The notes under the pieces are model-generated. The model had not been told where the DNA came from. It ran no database searches and saw nothing but the letters and a program-made list of their open reading frames with translations. From NCBI RefSeq assembly GCF_010882175.1, contig NZ_WKLH01000006.1:186861-250860 (forward strand): a stretch of DNA of 64,000 nt. Reading direction: 5' to 3'. Below, piece by piece: positions 1 through 6,287 of this stretch (the first letter of the stretch is position 1; each line of letters starts with the position of its first letter). A program made the translations under genes and the position numbers. The DNA is from Mangrovibacterium lignilyticum (GTDB taxonomy: Bacteria > Bacteroidota > Bacteroidia > Bacteroidales > Prolixibacteraceae).

Positions 1-86
1 CTCAGCCCTTTTGCTCCGGCACGTTCGGCCGCAACATAGCCAGCGGGGCCACCCCCCATAATTGCTATATCGAATTTGTTACTCAT
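1..86 (-). CDS. lpdA: Dihydrolipoyl dehydrogenase (E3), N-terminal fragment cut by window edge
   Basis: The minus strand starts at ATG 84-86 and stays open to the window edge, giving 28 residues. They form a first beta strand followed by the FAD-binding motif GGGPAGYVAA, as in dihydrolipoyl dehydrogenase. The gene lies 98 bp downstream of the E2 gene on the same strand, the usual place for the E3 of a 2-oxoacid dehydrogenase complex, where it re-oxidises the lipoyl arm using NAD+. Other flavoprotein disulfide reductases start the same way; the assignment rests mainly on the neighbour. Confidence 0.8.
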   Translation of the reverse strand, partial: MSNKFDIAIMGGGPAGYVAAERAGAKGL

Positions 87-184
87 TTTCTTTAGATGTT
101 TAGATGTTAGACATTAGATTTCAGACTTTCCGCCATACTTTAGGGTAATTCAGTCTAAAATTTGCGTCTCTAATGTCTTCTTCA

Positions 185-1501
185 CTATATCGACAGGTTT
201 TCAATTTGTTCTTTAACTTCTTTCAGGAAGAGCGTTGCTTCGCCACCATCAAGTGCCTGGTGATCGTAGGTGAGCGACAAGCCCATCATCGGCACAAAGC
301 CGTAAACACCGTCACCCAAATCTTTCGGACGGGGAACAATGGTACATACGCCTAAAATGGCGGTTTGTGGTAAGTTGATAACCGGCGTAAACATCTCGAC
401 GCCATAATTACCCAGGTTCGAAACAGTGAAACTGGCTGCTTCTGGTTTCAACAACTCCGGATCAACATTGCCCTTGCGAGCTGCACCGGCAACCGAAGAA
501 AGCTGCGACGAAAGTCCTTCAATAGAAAGATCATCGGCATTTTTAACGGCCGGAACCATTAAGCCTCGCTCTGTGTCAACGGCCAATCCCAAATGAACCT
601 TTTTAAACCAGCGCATGCTGTCGCCAATAAAGTGCGTGTTGACTTGCGGGAATTTTTTCAGCGCTTTAATTACTGCGAAACACACCAAGTCATTAATGGT
701 GATATTTTGTGAAACTTCACCCGATTCCAATTTCTTTTTGAAGCTTTTGCGCAATGCCATAACCTTACGGGCATCAGCACTCATGTGGTGAGTTAACTGA
801 GCCGAATTCTGCAACGACTGATGCATTGCCTTGGCAATCAACTTGCGTATATTTGGCAATTTCTTCACTTCGAAATCATCGCCATAAACAGGATTATAAT
901 TGATCAGATCGGCAGCAGTTGCACGACCTCCTAAGCCCGTTGCTTCTTTGACAGGAGCCAGATTTTCCGCTTTTGCTTTTTCCTGAGCCAATGGCGTCAA
1001 TTTTGGCAATGCCTGAGCGGCAGCCTCAACATCCTGAGCAATAATACGCCCATGCGGACCACTACCCTGAATTTGCTCGAACACAACGCCCATTTTTTCG
1101 GCCATTGCTTTGGCGCGTGGTGAAATCCTGATTTTTCCTTCGGGCTTTTCAACCAAGACAACTTCCTCTTTTTCCGCAACGAGACTTTCTTGCACTACAA
1201 CTTCCGGAGCTTGCTCCTCTGCAGCCGTTTCTCCTCCCGGACGGAACTCATCTACACTCTCTCCTTTTGCTCCCAATACGGCAACATTGGTCAAAACAGG
1301 AACTTCATCTCCAGCTTCGAAGAAGATAGCGAGCAACTCGCCATCTTCCTTTGCTTCTTCCTCAAATGATGCTTTATCGGTTTCGTAGGAGAAAAGGACA
1401 TCACCCGTTTTTACCGGGTCGCCAACTTGCTTGTACCATTCTCCAATAATACAAGTCTCAACAGATTGCCCTTGCCTGGGCAGAATAACTGGAATTGCCA
1501 T
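185..1501 (-). CDS. aceF: Dihydrolipoamide acetyltransferase, E2 of a pyruvate-dehydrogenase-type complex
   Basis: 438 aa, the usual length for an E2. An N-terminal lipoyl domain (about 2-77) carries the lipoylation motif ETDKA with Lys43. A peripheral-subunit-binding domain lies at about 123-160 (SPRAKAMAEKMG...GSGPHGRI), and a second, degenerate copy seems to follow at about 169-203 (TPLAQEKAKAENL...GLGGRATAADL). The catalytic domain (about 210-438) ends with DHQALDGG, giving the active-site His414 and Asp418. It transfers acetyl groups from the lipoyl arm to CoA in the cytoplasm. lpdA follows; no E1 gene is in the window. Start at ATG 1499-1501. Pyruvate is the likely substrate, but a branched-chain complex is not excluded. 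Confidence 0.9.
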   Translation of the reverse strand: MAIPVILPRQGQSVETCIIGEWYKQVGDPVKTGDVLFSYETDKASFEEEAKEDGELLAIFFEAGDEVPVLTNVAVLGAKGESVDEFRPGGETAAEEQAPEVVVQESLVAEKEEVVLVEKPEGKIRISPRAKAMAEKMGVVFEQIQGSGPHGRIIAQDVEAAAQALPKLTPLAQEKAKAENLAPVKEATGLGGRATAADLINYNPVYGDDFEVKKLPNIRKLIAKAMHQSLQNSAQLTHHMSADARKVMALRKSFKKKLESGEVSQNITINDLVCFAVIKALKKFPQVNTHFIGDSMRWFKKVHLGLAVDTERGLMVPAVKNADDLSIEGLSSQLSSVAGAARKGNVDPELLKPEAASFTVSNLGNYGVEMFTPVINLPQTAILGVCTIVPRPKDLGDGVYGFVPMMGLSLTYDHQALDGGEATLFLKEVKEQIENLSI

Positions 1502-1655
1502 AGCAGTATCTTATTTCTTTTAATTAGTTTAAGTTTTAATCCGCCACCTGATCAACCTGAATATTCATCAACTTGTAATGACAACAGATCATCTATTTTA
1601 AACAATAAATCATCTCAAACACCTAATAAACAAGCTAAGAAACGAATTACGGTTG

Positions 1656-1687
1656 TAAACTTATATTTTTTAACTTGTATATACAAG
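1656..1687 (-). promoter_or_regulatory. Possible promoter of the E2-lpdA operon
   Basis: On the minus strand a TAAGTTTA box (1656-1663), close to the Bacteroidota -7 consensus TAnnTTTG, is preceded at 20 bp by CTTG (1684-1687) in the -33 position. That CTTG is one arm of the palindrome at 1672-1689, so a repressor bound there would block this promoter. The match is imperfect. Confidence 0.35.
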
Positions 1688-1689
1688 TT
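1672..1689. promoter_or_regulatory. Perfect 18-bp palindrome, probable GntR/HutC-type operator
   Basis: AACTTGTAT followed by ATACAAGTT is a perfect inverted repeat without spacer, in the divergent gap between the E2-lpdA operon and the gntR gene. GntR regulators with UTRA domains typically bind such short AT-rich dyads with a central TATA core. It overlaps the -33 position of both predicted divergent promoters. Assigning it to the adjacent regulator is inference from position and symmetry. Confidence 0.65.
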
Positions 1690-1693
1690 TGAA

Positions 1694-1723
1694 ATTGAAA
1701 TTTAATATTTTTTCTTAATTTTG
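1694..1723 (+). promoter_or_regulatory. Putative gntR promoter
   Basis: TAATTTTG at 1716-1723 matches the Bacteroidota -7 consensus TAnnTTTG exactly, with ATTG at 1694-1697 as a partial -33 element 18 bp upstream. It lies just downstream of the 18-bp palindrome and about 110 bp before the chosen gntR start. Confidence 0.5.
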
Positions 1724-1833
1724 GTCTGACATTGACACGAAGTATCACTATTTCAGGCGCCAATCATCCATTTAAATTTGAATACGATTACTGAAATATG
1801 CTGAGTCGAAGACTTAGTTGTAAAGACAACAGA

Positions 1834-2547
1834 ATGACGGAGAACAAACTACCACAATACAAAAAGCTATACGAGTCACTACGCAAACACATCCTTTCGG
1901 GTGTTTACGAGGAGGGAAGTCTACTTCCTTCGGAGAATGAATTGTGTGCCGTTCACAACATGACCCGCCCGACAGTCCGCCATGCTCTGGAAGCCCTCGT
2001 GCAGGATGGATTTATTTTAAAAAAGCAAGGAAAAGGCAGTATTGTCAGGAAACCACCACAGGATATTGGCATTCTCTCCATTTCAGGAACATCATCTGCA
2101 ATTGGCAAGGATTTTCTACAAACTCAGATTCTGCAAAAACCACAAATTACTTCCTGGCCGGATCCCTTCCATTTTGACATTACTGAAGTTGAGCGCGATT
2201 TTGGCTGTATTTATATGGAGCGACTACGGATTGTAAACGGTCAACCTGTCTTTTACGACATCAACCATATTCCAAATATCAACCTACCGCGCTTTACGAG
2301 CCGAACGTTCGAGAACAAATCACTTTTCGAAATACTGAGAACACAGTACCAAATTGAAGTAAAAGGAGGCCAGCAGAAACTAAAGGCCATGAAAGCCGAT
2401 GAGAAAATTCGCAAATTGCTCAAACTAAAAAAAGGTGAACCTGTCTTATACATTGAACGAAAATTATTCACCAATCGCGAAAATTTCAATATTTATTCAA
2501 CAATCTATTTCAACTCGGAAAAACACAGCATTTTCGGAAGTTTTTAG
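1834..2547 (+). CDS. GntR-family (HutC subfamily, UTRA domain) transcriptional regulator
   Basis: 237 aa from ATG 1834. Residues about 5-70 form a GntR winged helix (LYESLRKHILSG, then LPSENELC and the recognition region TRPTVRHALEAL, then a wing ending KKQGKGSIV). The rest fits a UTRA effector domain: ERLRIVNGQP...YDINHIP, and near the end EPVLYIERK. An ATG at 1798 would add 12 residues, but the family normally starts just before this first helix. It diverges from E2-lpdA across an 18-bp palindrome, so it probably represses that operon and itself in response to a small metabolite. The ligand cannot be read from the sequence. Confidence 0.88.
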   Translation: MTENKLPQYKKLYESLRKHILSGVYEEGSLLPSENELCAVHNMTRPTVRHALEALVQDGFILKKQGKGSIVRKPPQDIGILSISGTSSAIGKDFLQTQILQKPQITSWPDPFHFDITEVERDFGCIYMERLRIVNGQPVFYDINHIPNINLPRFTSRTFENKSLFEILRTQYQIEVKGGQQKLKAMKADEKIRKLLKLKKGEPVLYIERKLFTNRENFNIYSTIYFNSEKHSIFGSF

Positions 2548-2983
2548 CAAAAAGAGGTGGACATCCGTGCAACCACCCCTAACTGCACATAAATCTCCGG
2601 ATCGGAGACTGGACGTCCACCTTTAATGACAAACACAAATAACGAATATTTTGCGGCTTCATCAATATTTTATACAACAGGCGAACGAAACACACTTTTT
2701 TTGCAACCTTTCCAACTTCCCAACGAAAAACAGCATCTAATTCTGCTCAATAACGAAAGTTGCAAGGCTACTCTTAAATATTCATTCATTTTACGTGAAT
2801 ATTTATACATGTAAATGCGAAATTCTTTACAAATCAGAATAAAATCCGCATCTTTGCCCATCGTTATAGAGCAACTTAACAAACTAAATTACACGACAAA
2901 ATAGCCTTGAAATGCGAACACTATTTTGTGCTTAAAAGTATCTTCAGGACTATTTACCGGGCATAAAAACAAAATATTCACAC
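2548..2983. other. Intergenic region between gntR and lysC
   Basis: 436 bp without a convincing gene. The first part holds the inverted-repeat structure at 2555-2624. A 62-codon plus-strand frame (2626-2814) lacks recognisable features and is probably not a gene. CATCTTTG at 2849-2856 is one mismatch from the Bacteroidota -7 box and could drive lysC with a leader of about 120 nt. No riboswitch was recognised in that leader. Confidence 0.6.
2555..2624 (+). repeat. Complex inverted repeat, possible three-way-junction RNA 3' of gntR
   Basis: Starting 8 nt after the gntR stop, AGGTGGACATCC (2555-2566) pairs with GGACGTCCACCT (2611-2622) over 12 positions with one mismatch. Inside are two more stems: GTGCA (2567-2571) with TGCAC (2584-2588), and TCTCCG (2594-2599) with CGGAGA (2603-2608) around a three-base loop. 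Together they fold as a three-way junction. There is no U-tract, so it is not a standard intrinsic terminator. It could be an mRNA 3'-end structure, a small RNA or a mobile-element remnant. No known RNA family was recognised. Confidence 0.5.
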
Positions 2984-4297
2984 ATGAAAGTATTAAAATT
3001 TGGTGGCACCTCGGTTGGAAGCGTTGAAAATATGAACGCAGTAATGAATTTGATTACCGATGGAGAAAAAAAGCTTGTTGTATTATCCGCCATGTCTGGA
3101 ACAACCAATACACTGGTTGAAATTGCTGACTACCTGAATAAAAAAAATAAAGATGCTGCTTTCACACAGATTGCTGCACTGGAACGAAACTACGAAGCCG
3201 TTGTCAAAGAACTGCTGAAGTCACCGGTACACAAGAAAGAAGGTAACAAGGCTGTCAAAAGCGCATTCAACACGATTAAATCTTTCACTTCGGGAGAATT
3301 CAATGAAGTTGGAGAAAGAACGATTTTGGCTCAGGGCGAACTAATTTCAACCGCTTTGTTCACCCAACTGATGAAAGAAAACGGGTACAATACCAAACTT
3401 TTGCCGGCTCTTGAGTTTATGCGGATTGATGCCGACAAAGCGGCCGACATGAGCGAGATTAAACCCTTAATTCAAAAAAATTTACAAACAGCGGGAGACG
3501 CTGATTACTATATCACCCAAGGTTTCATTTGTCGAAATATCGATGGTGAAATTGACAACCTGCAGCGTGGAGGTTCAGACTATACCGCATCATTGATTGG
3601 CGCGGCCATTGATTCGGAAGAAGTTCAGATTTGGACTGACATTGACGGGTTCCATAACAATGACCCTCGGTTTGTACAAAACACCCGCAAAATTGAGCAA
3701 CTGTCGTTCAACGAAGCGGCTGAGCTGGCTTATTTCGGGGCAAAAATTCTTCACCCGCAAACTGTCCTGCCTGCCAAACTCCATAACATTCCTGTTCGCT
3801 TAAAGAATACGATGAATCCATCAGATGGGGGAACGCTGATCACACACGACTCAAGCGGTGTCGGAATCAAAGCAGTTGCCGCCAAAGATGGTATTACTGC
3901 TATAAAAGTGAGATCTTACCGAATGCTGATGGCTTATGGTTTTATGAAGAACTTATTTGAAATATTTGAGTTTTTCAAAACGCCAATCGACATGATTACG
4001 ACATCGGAGGTCGCTGTTTCAATTACGATCGACAATACCACCAAACTCAACGACATTGTTCGTGAGTTGAAAGAATATGGTGAAGTTGAAGTAGACGAAA
4101 AACAAAGCATTATCTGTATTGTCGGTGATTTAATTGCTGATGAACACGGATTTGCGGCCAAGGTATTCTCAGCATTGGAGGGTATTCCGATACGAATGAT
4201 TTCGTACGGTGGTAGCCGTCACAATATTTCGGTACTGGTTGCAACCAAAGACAAACAAGCAACACTTCAGGCATTAAGCGATCATTTGCTTTCATAA
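2984..4297 (+). CDS. lysC: Aspartate kinase (monofunctional)
   Basis: 437 aa. The N-terminal amino-acid-kinase fold opens with KFGGTSVGS (4-12) and contains the substrate/ATP motifs RGGSDYTASL and WTDIDGF. The C-terminal third (about 300-437) carries paired ACT domains, the usual site of feedback inhibition by lysine or threonine (MITTSEVAVSI, then ISYGGSRHNISV). It phosphorylates aspartate, the first step to diaminopimelate, lysine, threonine and methionine. No homoserine dehydrogenase domain is fused. lysA follows after 5 bp, suggesting an operon dedicated to DAP/lysine. Confidence 0.95.
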   Translation: MKVLKFGGTSVGSVENMNAVMNLITDGEKKLVVLSAMSGTTNTLVEIADYLNKKNKDAAFTQIAALERNYEAVVKELLKSPVHKKEGNKAVKSAFNTIKSFTSGEFNEVGERTILAQGELISTALFTQLMKENGYNTKLLPALEFMRIDADKAADMSEIKPLIQKNLQTAGDADYYITQGFICRNIDGEIDNLQRGGSDYTASLIGAAIDSEEVQIWTDIDGFHNNDPRFVQNTRKIEQLSFNEAAELAYFGAKILHPQTVLPAKLHNIPVRLKNTMNPSDGGTLITHDSSGVGIKAVAAKDGITAIKVRSYRMLMAYGFMKNLFEIFEFFKTPIDMITTSEVAVSITIDNTTKLNDIVRELKEYGEVEVDEKQSIICIVGDLIADEHGFAAKVFSALEGIPIRMISYGGSRHNISVLVATKDKQATLQALSDHLLS

Positions 4298-4302
4298 CCA
4301 AG

Positions 4303-5460
4303 ATGATTAAAGAAACACTGATCAGTCAGTTCCAAAACAGGGAAACACCCTTTTATTTTTACGACATGGATATTCTCAGGAAAACCATCTCGAAAATAAA
4401 AGCGGCAAACACTTACGGATTCCATGTGCACTATGCCATTAAGGCTAATGCAAATAAGGAGATTCTTACCTGTTTGTTTGACGCCGGTTTTGGAGCTGAT
4501 TGTGTTAGTGGCAACGAAATAAGCAAGGCAATTCAAATGGGTGTTCAGCCCTCGAAAATCGCCTTTGCCGGCGTTGGCAAAACAGACAAAGAGATTATCA
4601 CCGCGCTGGAAGCCGGAATTTTCAGCTTCAACTGTGAATCTCTTCCCGAATTACAGGTCATCGATGAACTTGCCGGAAAGCTGAACAAAACGGCGCCCGT
4701 TGCGATTCGGATCAACCCCAATGTTGATCCGAAGACTCATAAGTTTATCACCACCGGCTTGACTGAAAATAAATTTGGCTTCAATCATCAGGATCTAACA
4801 AAACTGGCCGCGCTCCTGAAAAGCCTGAAAAACATTCAACTAACGGGAATCCACTTCCATATCGGCTCACAAATAACCGACATCGAAGTCTTCAAGGAAC
4901 TCAGTTTAAAAGTGAACGCGTTTTCAGATTGGTTTGAAGAGCAAGGGCTAAAATTGGAACACATTAACATGGGTGGTGGATTAGGTATTGATTACCAAAA
5001 TCCAGAAACTAACACCTTCGCAGATTTTGAAGCGTACTTTGCCGCCTTTCACAAGCACCTAAAACTAAAACAGGGACAAGAACTTCATGTTGAACTGGGA
5101 CGATCAGTAGTCGCCCAATGTGGTCACCTCATCACCCGGGTTTTATATCTAAAAGAAGGGCAAAGCAAAAACTTCCTGATTACAGACGCGGGAATGACTG
5201 AATTAATTCGTCCGATGCTCTACCAGGCTTACCACGCGATCAGCAACCTCACATCAAAACAGGAAGAGCATGCCTATGACATTGTCGGGCCGATTTGTGA
5301 AAGCACGGATGTTTTCGCTACAAATTTATGGCTTTCGGAAGCGAAAAGAGGAGATCTGTTAGCGATCCATTCGGCCGGTGCATATGGCGAAGTAATGGCT
5401 TCTCAATACAATCTACGTGATCTTGTAACCTCTTGTACTTCTGACAATTTTAGATCATAA
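4303..5460 (+). CDS. lysA: Diaminopimelate decarboxylase
   Basis: 385 aa, fold-type III PLP enzyme. The PLP-binding lysine is Lys47 in HYAIKANAN; the glycine-rich phosphate-binding loop is NMGGGLGIDY; the C-terminal PICEST supplies the catalytic cysteine (Cys332) and GAYGEVM the substrate tyrosine. It decarboxylates meso-diaminopimelate to lysine. It starts 5 bp after the lysC stop, so the two are almost surely co-transcribed. At 385 aa it is on the short side; the C-terminus stops soon after the MASQYN motif. Confidence 0.95.
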   Translation: MIKETLISQFQNRETPFYFYDMDILRKTISKIKAANTYGFHVHYAIKANANKEILTCLFDAGFGADCVSGNEISKAIQMGVQPSKIAFAGVGKTDKEIITALEAGIFSFNCESLPELQVIDELAGKLNKTAPVAIRINPNVDPKTHKFITTGLTENKFGFNHQDLTKLAALLKSLKNIQLTGIHFHIGSQITDIEVFKELSLKVNAFSDWFEEQGLKLEHINMGGGLGIDYQNPETNTFADFEAYFAAFHKHLKLKQGQELHVELGRSVVAQCGHLITRVLYLKEGQSKNFLITDAGMTELIRPMLYQAYHAISNLTSKQEEHAYDIVGPICESTDVFATNLWLSEAKRGDLLAIHSAGAYGEVMASQYNLRDLVTSCTSDNFRS

Positions 5461-5546
5461 ACGAACCGATAATTAAGCTTTTGGCATAAAAGGATAAATA
5501 AATGATTTATTTTTAGTCATTAATTTTTTTAAAAGCAAAATAAGTC

Positions 5547-5554
5547 TACATTTG
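5547..5554 (+). promoter_or_regulatory. -7 promoter box for the RRM/cold-shock genes
   Basis: TACATTTG exactly fits TAnnTTTG. It lies 29 nt before the RRM gene ATG, which predicts a leader of roughly 23 nt. No clear TTTG is seen at -33, where the sequence is T-rich. Confidence 0.5.
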
Positions 5555-5583
5555 TCACTTACACTATTTATTTTTTATTGATT

Positions 5584-5982
5584 ATGAACATTTTTGTAGG
5601 AAACCTCAATTACACGATCACTGAGGACGACCTCAGAGAAATTTTTGAGGAGTATGGTGAGTTAAGTTCTGTAAAATTAATTTCAGACAAATTTACCGGT
5701 AAAAGTAAAGGTTTTGGGTTCGTTGAAATGGCTGATGCTGATGAAGCAAAAAAAGCTATCGAAGAATTAAACGGAGCTGAAGTCGAAGGAAGAACAATGG
5801 TTGTTAACGAATCTATCGAAAAAAAGAGAGAACCTCGTGACAATCGCAGACCAGGCGGCGGCGGCGGTGGTTTCCGTGGCGGAAACAGTCGTGGCGGTGG
5901 TTACGGCGGCGGTGAAAACCGTGGCGGTGGTTACGGCGGCGGCGGCGGTCGTAGAGACAACAATTTCAGATCAAACTATTAA
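5584..5982 (+). CDS. RRM-domain RNA-binding protein with glycine-rich tail
   Basis: 132 aa from ATG 5584; an upstream TTG at 5578 is less likely. One RNA recognition motif fills residues 1-80: RNP2 is IFVGNL (3-8) and RNP1 is KGFGFVEM. The tail, from about residue 88, is almost wholly Gly, Arg, Asn and Tyr, with repeated GGGYGGG units, like eukaryotic cold-inducible glycine-rich proteins. Such proteins are common in Bacteroidota, where they are thought to act as RNA chaperones. A cold-shock gene follows after 12 bp, with a terminator beyond it, so the pair probably forms one unit. Confidence 0.92.
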   Translation: MNIFVGNLNYTITEDDLREIFEEYGELSSVKLISDKFTGKSKGFGFVEMADADEAKKAIEELNGAEVEGRTMVVNESIEKKREPRDNRRPGGGGGGFRGGNSRGGGYGGGENRGGGYGGGGGRRDNNFRSNY

Positions 5983-5994
5983 TTCAGTTTGGAC

Positions 5995-6192
5995 ATGAAA
6001 GGTACTGTAAAATGGTATGACGCTACCAAAGGTTTTGGATTTATCCTGACCGAGGACAACAAAGACATCTTTGTACACCGCTCTGGTTTAGTAAATGCCT
6101 TTGCTGGTCTTGAACCTGATGAGACCGTAGAATTCGAAATTGGACAAGGTAAAAAAGGTCCGGTTGCAACGAACGTAACAAAAGTAGATTAA
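5995..6192 (+). CDS. CspA-family cold-shock protein
   Basis: 65 aa from ATG 5995 (MKGTVKWY); a TTG at 5989 would add two residues. This is a complete single cold-shock OB fold with RNP1-like KGFGFI and RNP2-like DIFVHRS, and the expected GPVATNV close to the C-terminus. It binds single-stranded RNA/DNA and melts RNA structure. It is the second gene after the RRM protein (12-bp gap) and ends about 65 bp before a strong terminator. Confidence 0.95.
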   Translation: MKGTVKWYDATKGFGFILTEDNKDIFVHRSGLVNAFAGLEPDETVEFEIGQGKKGPVATNVTKVD

Positions 6193-6256
6193 TTTCGAGA
6201 TTGAGCAGAGACCTCGGGTCCGCTCTTCAATTTAAGATATTTTTCACTCTTTGTTT

Positions 6257-6284
6257 AAAACCCGAAATACTTCGGGTTTTTTTT
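6257..6284 (+). terminator. Intrinsic terminator after the cold-shock gene
   Basis: AACCCGAA (6259-6266), loop ATAC, TTCGGGTT (6271-6278): a perfect 8-bp stem running into eight T. The four A on the left let it also act on the minus strand for the convergent histidine kinase gene ending at 6288. Confidence 0.9.
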
Positions 6285-6287
6285 ATT

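Noticed and set aside
2626-2814. 62-codon plus-strand frame between gntR and lysC
   Set aside because: No domain, signal peptide or promoter; composition matches the AT-rich spacer, and the lysC promoter box follows it.
2815-2983. Lysine riboswitch before lysC
   Set aside because: No L-box stem pattern or terminator/antiterminator pair was seen, and lysine riboswitches are not expected in this phylum.
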